Below, in pieces: positions 11,597-23,439 of a DNA stretch of 64,000 bases. Source of the DNA: Gigaspora margarita (lineage: Eukaryota > Glomeromycota > Glomeromycetes > Diversisporales > Gigasporaceae); NCBI GenBank assembly GCA_009809945.1, contig WTPW01000570.1:167654-231653 (forward strand), written 5' to 3'. The number at the start of each line of letters is the position of its first letter. Position 1 is the first letter of the stretch. The notes beneath the pieces are model-generated. The model was not told the origin of the DNA, searched no databases, and worked only from the letters and a program-made list of their open reading frames with translations. A program made the position numbers and the translations under genes.

Positions 11597-11964
11597 GACA
11601 TGTTGAATTAAAAAAATAATTATATATTTCAAAAATAATTTTGAAATATTTCAAAAGTGGTATTGAAATATTTTTGAAATTAAAAATTGAAAATTATAAT
11701 TCTTTTCAAAAAAGAATAAACAAAAACCATTATACCAGATTTTGTAAAAAATTAGTTTAAGTGATATTAAGGAAACTATACTTTAATGTCAAGAAATAAA
11801 GCATTATTTAGCAATTCAGATTGATTTTGAATTGATTAAATTATTCTTAAATTTTTAATAATTTAGGAATAATTTAGATCAATTTTTAATTCAATTAAAT
11901 TATTAACTCTATTATACTACTAAATTTAATAAAAATTAGAACTTATAATTATTTAAAGAAATAA

Positions 11965-12202
11965 TTTATTCATCACCCGGGTGAATTATTCACCCCCCTC
12001 CTCAAATAAAAAAGTTATATTAGGGTTAAGGTTAGAGTTAGGGTTAGAATTAGGGTTAGGGTTAATGTTAGGATTAAATTTAAGGTATGATCACGAGAGG
12101 AGCATTTTTTGTTAAAAACTCGACAGGGGTTACCCTAGTAAAATTTTGAGATAGCATAATGTGGGTGAGGAATATCAAATCTCACCCCGGGTGAGGAATA
12201 AA
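11965..12202. mobile_element. Foldback element with TTAGGG-like core (core type 2)
   Basis: The left arm begins TTTATTCATCACCCGGGTGA and repeats ATTCACCC; the right arm, read in reverse complement, begins TTTATTCCTCACCCGGGGTG and repeats ATTCCTCACCC. Each arm therefore holds two tandem versions of its motif. Between them lie several TTAGGGTTA-like units (12,013-12,075), then a block GAGAGGAGCATTTTTTGTTA and GTAAAATTTTGAGA. That block recurs at 12,270-12,332, 49.9 kb and 63.05 kb, where the termini are different. No coding capacity; target duplication not established. Confidence 0.7.
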
Positions 12203-12232
12203 TGTACTCTTATTTAAATATTAGAAATATTA

Positions 12233-12391
12233 TATTCATAACACCCAAAGAATTAGAATTTATAGTAAAATTGTGAGAGGAGCATTTTTTGTTAGTAATA
12301 CAACAGGTGTTACTCTAGTAAAATTTTAAGATATTTGAGAATTTTAAAAAGTGTTTTTATATAGGTGTTATATAGCATGGTGTTATGAATA
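12233..12391. mobile_element. Small TIR element, core type 2, different ends
   Basis: TATTCATAACACC at 12,233-12,245 is the exact reverse complement of 12,379-12,391, and a variant TAGGTGTTATA repeats just inside the right end. The interior (12,262-12,332) carries the GAGAGGAGCATTTTTTGTTA block shared with the element 30 bp upstream, without its TTAGGG tract. The same core with unrelated termini in two adjacent elements is the reason for the core-swap finding. Confidence 0.65.
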
Positions 12392-12399
12392 CAATTTTC

Positions 12400-13769
12400 C
12401 TAAATATTATTATACTACAAATCAATTTTTATGATTAAATTTTTAATATGGAATGATAAAATATCTAGCTTGTAAATATTTGATAAAATATTAGAAATGT
12501 TTATTAGTCAATGAAAAATAAGAATTCTTTAATAAATTAAAATAAATATAATTAATGTTTAACTGTTCTTAAAAATCAAAACAAATCACATGACCAAATT
12601 TTAAATTCAGAAATGTTTGAGTACCAATAGCACCCTTAGTAATCTTGCTAAGGAAATATAAAAAAAATTCAGAATTGTAGCATTTATGATCTATTTAAAT
12701 ATATATGCATACTTACTCTAAAAATACACTATTGCATAATTAATTCAGTAATTGTAATTATTAAATACTTTAATTGGTAAGAAGAAAATTTGCCATATGG
12801 TATAAAAGAAGCTAATTCTTTTAATATGTATAAATAGCATAAATATGTTGATGTGCAATATCTAGCTTATTTATGGTTAGTTGTCATCAATTTATTTGAG
12901 TCCAGTTAATCAATTTTGCAGTCTATATTAACTTCTGAAAATATGTATACTTAATAGGGCAACTGTGGTTTCATTAGTAATATTTTGGTTAGTTGCACTA
13001 CTCAAAGTGATAACTACTCTGGGAATTCTATTAGGTCAATATAAGGGCAACAAATTGAAAAGATGCTAAGCATGGGAATGTACTTCTAATACCAGAGATA
13101 GAATCAAGGCTGAACTTGTTCAATCAAGTTAGAGCTAAACTCATGCAACCAACTTTAGATGAGTAGAATTTGAATATTCTTCCATAAATAGTAATCACTA
13201 ACTTGATAAGGATTGCTATGAGAATAAAGTCAAAATCATGAGAAGTACAACATGGTCCCATATGAATTCAGTTGCAGGAGAGCACAATTTGAGATCAAAG
13301 TTCTTTCTCCTAGTCATTGTTATAAATATAACAATTACGTGTTTATACTAACAGCTGGCCTGTATTATACAGGTAGGAAAACAACTAATATAAAATGCAT
13401 TCATAAATAAAATTCAACTCTGGTATATCAGTCTGGATTATTCCAATTTTTTGAACATGCATGCAATGATTTTTGAAAAGAATATTATTTTTTGCCTATC
13501 AATTAATAATCATGGATTACCCAAATAAGGAACAAATAAGAGTAATATTTAACTAAAAAAAGAAGTTTACAAATTGGCTTTTTTCATTCTGTTTTTTTTA
13601 ATATGCTTTAGTCAGCAGTATAGTTGTTAGAAGAAACCTTTTTTGCTTGATGATGAAAGATAAAACCTAAGCCCCAAAATTACTTAAATGGCAAAACCCT
13701 GATGAAAGATGAAACCTCAAATTCTACTAACAAAAGATAAAACCCAAATTCAAGATAACAAAACTCTAA
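12400..13769. other. AT-rich stretch before the LTR element, no gene seen
   Basis: No convincing ORF. A part around 12,960-13,330 is a little less AT-rich. Just before the LTR, GATGAAAGATAAAACC / GATGAAAGATGAAACC (13,651-13,745) is a short repeated motif whose complement, TTTCATC, is also repeated at 26.1-26.3 kb; both may be remains of one TIR family. Confidence 0.4.
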
Positions 13770-14293
13770 TGTTATAGAATAGTTTTAGTGATTTTGGTAG
13801 AAATTAGTTAACAAAAATTAGAAATTAATAAGTAAAATTTGTAATAACTGTATTTAGTAATTGTCATATGCAAAATGATGCACAATAATACATAGTGATG
13901 CATAGTAATGCATAATGATGCATAGCAATACATAGTGACGCTTAGCTCAATAACTATATAAACTCTCTATATTTCTCTTAGTTTGAGATAGATCCAGACA
14001 TTGTATTTTATATTTATCTTATATCTCTTATCTCCTTCTCATTATTATTAATAAACTCTTGGGATTTCTAAGGAACAGAACCTTGGAATAGCCCTCTTGT
14101 TAAATTAATAAACTATCCATTATCTATTGTTGATTTATATCGAACTGCCTTAGAAAAGTGTATAGCGTTTCTACAGACATAAAGGAAACTATACTTCCCT
14201 CTTGCATACTGCTTTACGCCCACAGAAAGGGATCTCAGGAGCTGTGTGATTGTTACTTTACTGGATTTAAAGAAGGCATCTAGTACTGTAACA
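13770..14293 (+). repeat. 5' LTR of the Ty3-type element
   Basis: 524 bp. The palindromic termini TGTTA and TAACA are typical of integrase-processed ends. It contains an array of 10-12-bp units around GATGCATAG (about 13,872-13,945), a TATATAAACTC box near 13,953 as probable core promoter, and AATAAACTCTTGGGA near 14,050. The copy at the other end is 48 bp longer, mostly from extra array units. Confidence 0.9.
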
Positions 14294-14312
14294 TTTGGTG
14301 CCTTCTGGCGGA
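14294..14312 (+). other. Primer binding site
   Basis: Immediately after the 5' LTR comes TTTGGTGCCTTCTGGC. The TGGTGCC part is complementary to a tRNA 3' end of the form GGCACCA, as needed to prime minus-strand synthesis. The tRNA identity cannot be named from this alone. Confidence 0.65.
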
Positions 14313-14575
14313 AACCTTATTTAAAACAGATTTATTATTATTACTTTTGCCAGAAATTTGGAAGAAGTTTTATTCTTGTTGTCTTATTAACTATTTGTTT
14401 TTTCTTACTACTTACTTAAAAATTTATTCTTTTTTTTATTTTAACTCATCTTTATATTTGGAAGATTTATATTTTTGTTGAATTTATATTTTTGTTTACA
14501 ACTTATTATTAACATTTTTTTTGAAGATATTATTATTATTAAATTCTTTTGGAACTTAGAAGTTGGTTACTCTAT

Positions 14576-16630
14576 ATGAATAGAGCTTATCAACTGTATT
14601 TAGAACAAATTGAAGCACATGAGACAAGCCATCCTTTACCTCTTGCAGTAGAAGTTCTGCAAGCTTCTCATCCTGATTTATCTTGTCCTGTTTGTTACCC
14701 TTCTGTTAATTTATACTATTCTTTTTAATGCTTTTGGGAACATACTGAGATAACTATTTTGCTTACCATTATACCCAAAAGACAAATGACGCTTATCATG
14801 CCCTAGTTACTGCCCAAAACTATAATAGTGCTAGAGCTGCTGCTCGCGATATTGTTTTTAGTTGCCACTATAATAATGACCTTCTAGACTTCAAGGAAGT
14901 TATTGCTAGACTACTTCTTGAATATACTCCCTATACTCTTGCCTCTACCTTACCTCATAATTTTGATAGTACCCTCCTTGACCTTTACATTGAGGACCTT
15001 CTTCTTTCTTTTGCTCTTTCCCCAACTCAACTAAGAACCCAAGATCTTTTACCTGTTTTTGGGACCAACTATTTGAAACTGAATTAGATTTTGAAACTTC
15101 AGTACCTAGATCTATATTTAACTTAGGCCCTGAACAATTAGCTGATCCTCAAATTGGATCTTCTTCTTCTTTACCTCCTTACAATGAAGATACTACTTAT
15201 AATCCTTTCTCTCAACAATTTGCACTTCCTTCTTTGCCTATTTCTAAAATTCCTCTTTATCGTACTCGACAAACTACCCACCTTCTTAACCCAACTGGTT
15301 TCTTCGCATATTACAAAGCCTTTCTCCTATTGCTCACACTACTAATCCTCTACCCCCTCCTGTAGTTGAATTTTACCCTACTGTTAATTTAGATATAGAC
15401 ATTACCCCATACCACATACCTCCATTTTCTAACACTCCTTCTCCTAATTACTTTAATCAAATTAACCCTCTTGACTATTATACCCAGAACTATGAAACTA
15501 CTATTATCAGACCTGACTTATCTCAACAGACTGAGAAAATAAATTTACCACCTTCTGTACCAGAATTGAACTCTATCTTACCTCTTAATCCACATATCAA
15601 TATGGGAGATGCTTTACAAGCTGCTGCTCAAGCAATGACTGCTCTTGCTAGTGCTCTCAAACAAGGTTCTGAAAAAACTCTTATTACAGTTGCAGATTTT
15701 TATAGTAATGGAACCCAAGATCCTGCTGACTGGTTAAAAGAATTTAGAAGAGCTGCCACTACTAACCGATGGAGTAATAAAAGGAAACTCCAACTTGTGC
15801 CTGTATATCTTAAAAGAGTTGCTTTAGATTGGTATCAAGCCTTGGACCCTCAACCCAATGCTTTTAATGATGATAGAAATCAGGCCTGAAGTTTTCAACA
15901 TCTTTTTAAAGCCCATTTTTATACTACTAAATTGAAGCTGTATGGCAAAAACAACTTTTTAATATTAAACAAGAACCTAATGAGACTGTGGATGGATATA
16001 TTAATCAGTTCCAAACACTACAAAGAAAAGTGGATCCAGACGGCCTTTTCCTTACAGATTTTGTCAAACAACTCTTTACCCAAGGACTATGCCCTGAATA
16101 CTCGATTAATGTTCAAGCTGCTGTACCAAATACTCTAGCTGATACTATTGAAGAAGCCCTTAGATAGGAAACTAGAAAGTTAATAACTACCTCTTCAACA
16201 ACTTACTGACCAATTGCCAAGCTCAGTATTAATTTAGCCCAGACACAGACCACTACTACCTCTTCTTCTGTTAATTATGCTGACAACCGTGCCCAAACCT
16301 CTCGAATAAAAGAGCCTCCTATTTGTTATTATTGTGGACACACTGGACATTTTATTCGTGATTGTAATAGTAAAAAATAGGACCAACGACAAGGATCTAA
16401 TTCTCACTGTAATAATAATAATAATTATTATAATAATAACAATAATAATAGAAATCAGAATCGCAATAACAATCAAAATAGAGACTGGAATGATTGTTCT
16501 TCTAACCGTTATTCTGACAATAGAAATCGCTCTCATAGTCATAACAATTACCGTCCCAGAAGCTGATCCAGGAATAATAATTATAAAAATGATAACAATT
16601 ATCAAAACTCTTCTAATCAGTCACCTTTTC
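14576..16630 (+). pseudogene. gag region of the LTR element, broken
   Basis: The capsid-like part is clearest around 15,566-15,889, with the hydrophobic pattern DPADWLKEFRRAA and YLKRVALDWY seen in retrotransposon gag proteins of the Ty3 group. A CCHC zinc knuckle, CYYCGHTGHFIRDC, at about 16,321-16,362 marks the nucleocapsid. Downstream is an Asn-rich low-complexity tail (AAT/AAC runs, 16,410-16,530). The reading frame is broken; treated as a fossil. Confidence 0.8.
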
Positions 16631-16819
16631 TCTACCATCAAAGTGTTAATTGCCTTATACAAAATCAGACTTAGATACCCTCTTTTACTGCTAATAAGTA
16701 GAAAACTTTACTTAATAACTCATCCATTAGGGGTGCTCTAGCTACCCACTTCTATAAAGAAGCCAATAAAGCCAATCTTGTTCAAACCCCTGCTTATACT
16801 ACATCTGTCAAGTGTAATA

Positions 16820-17095
16820 TTTCTTTTTAACATAAACCCTACCAAGCTATTATTGATAGTAGTGCTTCTATTAGTATGGTTTCTCACAAAACAGTCAAAG
16901 AACTTGGTTTAACTATTGAAAAGGCTTCCAATAGTCTCATTGTACCTGCTATTGGAACCTCTACTTAACTTTTAGGAATCATAAAAAACTTATCTGTTGA
17001 AATAGACCATATTACTATTCCTCTTACTGTGGAAGTAGTAGACACTACCTCCTATTCTGTTCTCTTAGGTAATGATTGGAACCAAAAAGTTGAAG
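16820..17095 (+). pseudogene. Protease-like region of the LTR element
   Basis: The segment near 16,850-16,910 reads IDSSASISMVS, close to the D-(S/T)-(G/A) active-site context of retroviral-type aspartic proteases, followed by further LLG-containing sequence near 17,065 resembling the family's C-terminal motif. Position between gag and RT agrees. Fossil. Confidence 0.55.
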
Positions 17096-17203
17096 CAAAT
17101 TATAACTGAAAAAATAGGCACTATATCTTTAGATGGGAAAACAAGAAATATACTATCCCTACCACTTATGAAAGTAATCAACCCCTTCCTAGTCAATCTA
17201 CTA

Positions 17204-17400
17204 CAGTCGGACCTCCCTAAATGCAACCTCCCTAAATGCATATCTAAGTAAAAACTCTCTAAATGCATGGCTTTTTTTCAGCCCAACTTAATATAACACT
17301 TATAGATTTTTACCTCCCTAAATGCATAACCTCTCTAAATGCATATTTTTGAAAATTTTTACTATGGTCCTGACGCTATGCATTTAGGGAGGTCTGACTG
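17204..17400. mobile_element. pogo/Tc1-type MITE nested in the LTR element
   Basis: The left end CAGTCGGACCTCCCTAAATG and the right end, in reverse complement CAGTCAGACCTCCCTAAATG, are flanked by TA (17,202-17,203 and 17,401-17,402). The CTCCCTAAATGCA motif is repeated in tandem on both sides. It shares the TACAGT(Y)..ACCTCC end with the elements at 4.46 and 55.5 kb. About 197 bp, no coding capacity. Confidence 0.85.
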
Positions 17401-17539
17401 TATTACTAACCCAGATGAATTTGACATTTATGAACCAGAATATTTGTATCCTAGAGATGCTTATGCCTTTAACCTTGAAGACTCAGACCAATCTCCTCCA
17501 CCTAAGAATAATGAATGGACCATTCAACAGTCACGCTGT

Positions 17540-17803
17540 AAAAATAGAAAAGCCCCTAAACAATGTGTCTGTGGAAATTGTGGTTCTTTGAACCATTTTT
17601 TTGCAAACTGTCCTATCAACCAATGCAACAGATGTCAAGGATTAGGTCATATTTCTGTTAAATGCCCTAGACAAGCTCCAAGACATGCTTCTTGTCCTAC
17701 TTGCTATGACCCTAATCATTTATATAAGGACTGTCCTAATAATATCTGCAGAGGATACAGTACACTAGGACATATTAAAGCTTATTGCTCTCTTACTACT
17801 TGA
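17540..17803 (+). pseudogene. Cluster of about four CCHC zinc knuckles in the LTR element
   Basis: In one frame there are successive knuckle patterns CGNCGSLNHFFANC, CNRCQGLGHISVKC, CPTCYDPNHLYKDC and a weaker one ending GHIKAYC. Such clusters bind single-stranded nucleic acid in cellular CNBP-like and gag proteins. It is unusual that they stand after the protease-like region, separate from the gag knuckle at 16.3 kb. They may belong to a second gag-like or accessory protein of this lineage, or be captured; no way to decide here. Confidence 0.6.
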
Positions 17804-18525
17804 AAAAGACAAAACTTGGTTTTTCAGTGTGGATGTACCCTTGTTCAAGTTGATAACTAATGGCTATCTAACCATAGTCCTTACTGTACCTACTACTATT
17901 GCCAATGCAAAGTTCCTAATAGACCTGAATCTCTTAAACTGCTTGAGGAAAAACTTGTATATCCGGATGTTATATAGACTACCATTGTGCCTTAGACCGA
18001 GAAGACCCTCGAAGTATCTTTTTCTTTACTCAAGGTGAAGGAAAAGGAATGCTGGTTAACTGCAAAATATGTGATAAGTCTGACACTAGATATAAAATGT
18101 GTCAACTAGGAAGCCTTTGAGAAGAATTACGGTTCTGTGAATTGGAACACCTCTATGCTTACAAAGCTAGCCAGGATGTTTAGTATAATTACAATTATAA
18201 TCTTTGGACTAGAATTAAACATTATACAGAATCAACTCAAAATGCTGGACACCAGTATAAAATGAACCAGACCAGAATTTACTGCCTTGCAAAATCCTTT
18301 TGGATGAAAATGACTAGACAATTACCTAGGCTTTAGAACATCTAGTATAGACCGAATAACCCAACCATGGAATTATTATGAAATGCAACTTATATTGCAA
18401 GCTGAATTAGACATTTTACCAGAAAATAATGCTGACCCACTACAAGCTATCTTAGATGAATCCTTCGATACAAGCTACCCAGACTATAACCAGAAGTATG
18501 CTCTTGCGACATTTGTTTAAAATGT

Positions 18526-18864
18526 TTGCATGTTAAACACCAAGAATTGACTCCAAATCAAGGATATTGTAATGATTGCAAACCCCCAGAACCAGAAATA
18601 TATGTCCTATCTACTAATAACATTATTGAGGAGCCAGATGATAACCTTCCACCTGCTAATGAAATTATTGAACTAGATGATAAATTCCAACTTTGCCAGC
18701 TCCAATTACAAGTCCAACAACAAGGCCAACTAATAGAACAATTACAAGCTAGAATTCAAATCTTGAAAATTACCAATGCTACTTTTTTACATTATTTCCA
18801 AGGAAAAGCTCAAAATGCTTGCCAACGAGCTAATGTCTTAGAAATGTTTTGTCAAAATTTTTAG
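18526..18864 (+). pseudogene. Coiled-coil-rich segment of the LTR element
   Basis: An open stretch rich in Gln, Leu and Glu (QLQLQVQQQGQLIEQLQARI) with heptad-like spacing, suggesting a coiled coil. It precedes the RT domain and has no family I recognise. It may be a linker or an accessory part of the polyprotein. Confidence 0.4.
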
Positions 18865-19019
18865 AGAATCCTAGGCAGGATCATAAACTACCTGCTAACT
18901 CAGACCAGATTCTTATACCCAAACATGTAAAACTATTGCCCTTGAACATGAGAAATACACTTTAATGACTCAGACCTCTTTAAATATTGGACCTCTTAAT
19001 AAGAAACAAGGCCTAGCCT

Positions 19020-20300
19020 TTTGAAAATTATTAGAAGAATTTGCAGACCTTTTTGCAACTGATATAACCGAGCTAGGACAAACTAATTTGGTTACTCACT
19101 GAATATATACTAAGAATGTACACCCTATCTGCTCTTGCTCCTATTTTGTACCTCCAAATGAACAAGAATTTATACAAACAGAATTACAAAAGATGTTAGA
19201 ATATAAATTTATTCAGACCTCTAATAGCCTTTGGGCCTTTCCAGTTGTGCTAGTATGAAAGAAAAATGGCAAATTACGATTCTGTGTAGACTACAGAAAG
19301 CTCAATGCTATTACTAAAAAGGATGCTTGCCCCTTACCTTGCATTGATGAAATGCTTAATGCTTTTTCAGGATGCTCTTGGTTCTCCACTCTTGATCTTG
19401 CAAGTGGATATTGGCAAGTTGCCATGGACCCACAGGACAAAGAAAAGACTGCTTTCACCACATGAATGGGATCTATAAATTTAATGTAATGCCTTTTGGT
19501 CTTTGTAATGCCCCTGCAACCTTCCAAAGACTAATGGATCGTATATATAAAGAAAGTGCATGGAAATTTGTGCTTGTATATTTAGACAATACAATTGTTT
19601 ATTCCAAGACATTTAATGAATACTTAACTCATTTACAAAGAGTATTCAATAGAATTAGACAGGCAGGACTCAGACTTAACATAGATAAATGTACTTTTTG
19701 GATGCACCAACTACCTTTCTTAGGACATCTAATTTCTGCTCGAGGAATTGACCCTAATTCTCAAAAAGTAGAAGCTGTCCAATGAATCCAGCCCCCTAAG
19801 AATCTTATAGCCCTTCAATCTTTCCTTGGACTTGCAGGATACTATCACCAATTTATCTAAAATTTTTCATCAATAGCTTGCCCTCTAAATTCTCTCTTAC
19901 AAAAAAATGAACCCTATAGATGGCAAGATAAACAACAAAAAACATTTGAAGAATTAAAATCTAGACTTATTACTGCCCCTATTCTAGCCTATCCCAATTT
20001 TAAGCAGATATTTATACTCGCCACTGATGCCTCTTACAATGCTTTGGAGCTATCCTAAGCCAACTAGATAGAAATAGAAAAGAATACCTATTGTCTATGC
20101 TAGCAAAAGCCTTCGCAAGAAAACAATGAACTATGCAGCTACTGAACTTGAATGTGCTGCAGTTGTGTGGGCTATAGAACATTTTTATAAATATTTAGGC
20201 ACTACCAAATTCATCTTAGTTACAGACCACCCAGCATTAAAATAGTTACTACCACTGAACCTAAAGGAAGAATTGGAAGATAGATTTTGAAACTTCAACC
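19020..20300 (+). pseudogene. Reverse transcriptase and RNase H region, broken
   Basis: RT motifs in order: FCVDYRKLNAIT near 19,280, STLDLASGYWQV near 19,390, MPFGLCNAPATFQ near 19,490, and a variant of the catalytic YxDD box, YLDN, at about 19,579, then FLGHLIS near 19,725. RNase H follows with ATDAS near 20,022 and later YAATELECAAVVWA. These fix the element as Ty3/gypsy-type. Broken; described as a fossil only. Confidence 0.9.
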
Positions 20301-20599
20301 ATATAATTTTGAGATAATTCATAAACCAGGCTGAATTCATTCCAATGTTGATACTCTTTTATGTTTACTGACTCAGACTACCAATCCTAATAAACTTCAT
20401 GAATCTTGACCAAAATTATAATATTTATTATTATTTGGACACAGACCAATTCCCAAATGAATTTACTAACCAAAAACAAAAAAGACTTATGACCCAGGCC
20501 AAATATTTTGAAATTAGACACTACCTTCTCTATAAAAAGAATAGAAAAAGCCCAGACAGACCTCTTAAAATTATTAAATGGACCGAGATAGAACTGGTA

Positions 20600-21270
20600 T
20601 TATATATAATATATAAGCACCCTACTGCTGGACATTTAGAGACAGATGCTATGTGCTATAAAATATCTGAATGCTATTATTGGGATCAAATATATTGAGA
20701 TATACAAGAATATATAAAAACTTGTGAAGTATATTAAAGAAGACAAAAAGGACATAGAAAAGAACCTTTACACCCAATACAAATTGGAAGAGCTTTTGAA
20801 CATGCTAGAATTGACCTTGTAGGCCCTCTGCCTATAACTAAACAAAACAATCGATATATAATTGTTGCCACTAAATACCTAACATGATGGCAGAAGCTTG
20901 CGCTATTCCAGATACTAGTGCTAATACACTTGTACAGTTTATCTTTGAAGAAATAGTCTGTAGACATGGAATCTCTAAAATTATCCTATCAGACCAAGGA
21001 CGTAATTTTATTAGTAAAACTATTAGAATTCTCTGTGAAAAGTTTCTTATCAAGCATAAATTCTCTTCTCTCTACCACCCTCAGACAAATGGTATAGTAG
21101 AGAGTTTCAATAGAATATTATGTGAATCACTTGCAAAAGTAAAAGGTTATAATGATTGGGATTTATATATACATGCTGTTCTCTTAGCATATCAAAAAAA
21201 GACATGCTACCACAGGATATACTCCCTTTCAACTTATATATGGAAAACATGCTACTCTACCAATTGAAGT
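20600..21270 (+). pseudogene. Integrase region, broken
   Basis: An HPTAGH zinc-binding-like N-terminal piece near 20,619, FEHARIDLVGPLP near 20,795 with the first catalytic Asp, and LSDQGRNFIS near 20,987 with the second, followed by HPQTNGIVESFNR near 21,080 with the catalytic Glu. This is the order of a DDE integrase core placed after RNase H, as in Ty3/gypsy. Fossil. Confidence 0.88.
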
Positions 21271-21566
21271 GCTTTTTCTAGTAGAATCTACAGAAATAGA
21301 CAATGAAATAGACTTACAAGGAAGTATTCTCCAACAAGCCTATGATTTAATAAAAAAATTATCCACTTATCAGAATCAGGTCAGACAAAATACTGAAAAG
21401 TCACAACAGAAACAGAAAGCCTATTTTGATACCAATATTCGAATAGAGACATTTGAAATTGGAGATATAGTATGGATACAAAGAAAGGAATTAGAAACCT
21501 TTTATTTAGCCAAATTTGAGGATAAAAGATTTGGACCTTTTCCAATTCATAAGAAATTAGACAATA

Positions 21567-22416
21567 GTGCTTATCCCTTAATTTGTTATGCAGGCAAATT
21601 TGGCTGTATAAATTTTAAATTTTTAAATTTTTTAAATAAAACTTTAAATATTAATTTTAGCTATATACTTTCTAAGTAAAAAATATAATATTAGTACTGT
21701 TTTATCAACTTTATTATAAAAATTTTTTAAAATTATGAAAAAACTTTGGTGTAATAAAAGTTTAAAGTTTTTGTTTTTTTTTAAATATTAAAGGTGAGAC
21801 CTTGCTTTTATCTTTATTAAATTTAATAGAAACTTTTTACAGTACAGAAAAAAATTTCATTTTTTTAAATTTAATGCTAAGAATAAAAACTCGGACATAT
21901 ATATAAGTAAACCTAAATACTTATCTGTGGCCTAAACCTTTAAAGTTTTTGTTTTAGAACTTTTACTATAGAATTTTCTTTAGATTTTCTCAAATTTTAT
22001 ATGTCTCTGTCTATAAAAAAATTTTTACTTCTAATGCAAGTCTTAATTTTTACAAGTAAATTAATTAAAGTGCAATAATAAAAGTTGTAATTCTTTATAT
22101 AAACTAAAATATTATATTAGGAACTATATTTTTAAAACCAATATTTAAAGAATTCGCCAAGATATTGTAAATTATTTTTTTGGTTAAAAATTTTTCTAAA
22201 ATTTAATATTTTTAGCTTATAAGCAATATATACTCTTTGTCTTATAATATAAAATTAAATAATTTAAAAATATAATCCTTATTTTTAAATATTATTATAC
22301 CAAATTTTATTTAAATATTTTAAATAATTAAAAAAGTAGATCAAAGATATATTTATAGTAATTATGCAGGCAAATTTGTCTGCAAACCTTTACAAACTAA
22401 GGGATAAATTACGCAC
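21567..22416. mobile_element. AT-rich TIR element nested near the 3' end of pol
   Basis: GTGCTTATCCCTTAATTTGT near 21,567 and GCAGGCAAATTTG near 21,590 are matched by inverted copies ending at 22,416, with TA on both sides (21,565-21,566 and 22,417-22,418). The 850-bp interior is far more AT-rich than the flanking pol sequence, which helps mark it as an insertion. TA target suggests Tc1/mariner-type ends. No transposase ORF. Confidence 0.65.
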
Positions 22417-22619
22417 TATAGAAGGAAAAATTTTACAAAAATATTATAATAGTGATTGTCTTGCTAAATATCATGAGCCGCAAATATGGGAACCAATAGT
22501 TGTAATTGACTCTCCTTAAATTTCTAGAAGAAATTTGATCTACCTGAAGATGAAACACACAATTTAACTTGTATAACCTTAAAATATATTTATATAACTG
22601 CCCACTTTTGAAAATTTTC

Positions 22620-23425
22620 CAAAAATGACCACTCCTATACTCCAACCCCAAACCTTATTGGCACTCCAAAATCTTTTTCAAATATGGAAACAAGACAATA
22701 CTGCTCAAAATAATTCTTTGTATATTACTAACAATGCATATGGTTATGTTACAATAATGATATTATACAGACTATTGACCTTACTAATCTAGTTACTTCT
22801 TTCTCAGAGTTAGACTCAAATAATTTTCTAGACACTCTAATAGATGCAGAGCTACTAGAAATTGACCAACCCGAAGTAAATAACTTAGAGGAAGTATACT
22901 CAAATTTAGAATTGGAAGACATACAAGAAGAAATCTTATCATTTCCAATTGCTAACCAAGAAGAAGCCACTCCTGCTACAGAAGTTCTATTATCTGAAAA
23001 ACTAGCCAAATTTGTACAGGATATCTCTTGCCCATATGGACCCTTAACTCAGGCATCTACTCCTTTGTACACTGGAACTATATATCAAGAAAAATTACAG
23101 AAAATTCTGAAAAGAATAATGACTTGCGCATGAAACAGACAAGACCAAAACAAACTACTTGAAGCTTATTATTATCTTGGAAATCTTATAGAAAAACACC
23201 CTGATGCTTATGAAGATATCCAATCTATAATTGAGAAAACTCAAGATGAAAGAAGAACTCAGGATACCTTGAAAGGTGCCAAATGAATAAAGTTACTTTT
23301 CGCTAACCAACCTATAGAAAATATCTCTCAAACTGCCTATATTACCCATACCATGATTGTAAGGCTAACAGAAGCTGACTTTTCTCAAGTCTTGACCCTG
23401 ACTAGAACTCACAGAGTTCGTTTTT
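22620..23425 (+). pseudogene. 3' region of the LTR element, role unknown
   Basis: Between the end of pol and the polypurine tract lies about 0.8 kb with acidic open stretches (for example 22,912-23,133, EVLLSEKLAKFVQDI) and no motif I recognise. Its base composition matches the coding parts of the element rather than the surrounding DNA, so it was probably coding. No envelope-like signal peptide or transmembrane segment was seen. Confidence 0.45.
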
Positions 23426-23439
23426 AAAGGGGTGAGAAA
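23426..23439 (+). other. Polypurine tract
   Basis: AAAGGGGTGAGAAA stands directly before the TG that starts the 3' LTR, the usual place and composition of the plus-strand primer. Confidence 0.75.

Noticed and set aside
16234-16605. Long minus-strand ORF of Ile, Val and Arg
   Set aside because: It is the complement of the AAT/AAC-rich tail of the gag region; composition reflects the low-complexity sequence.
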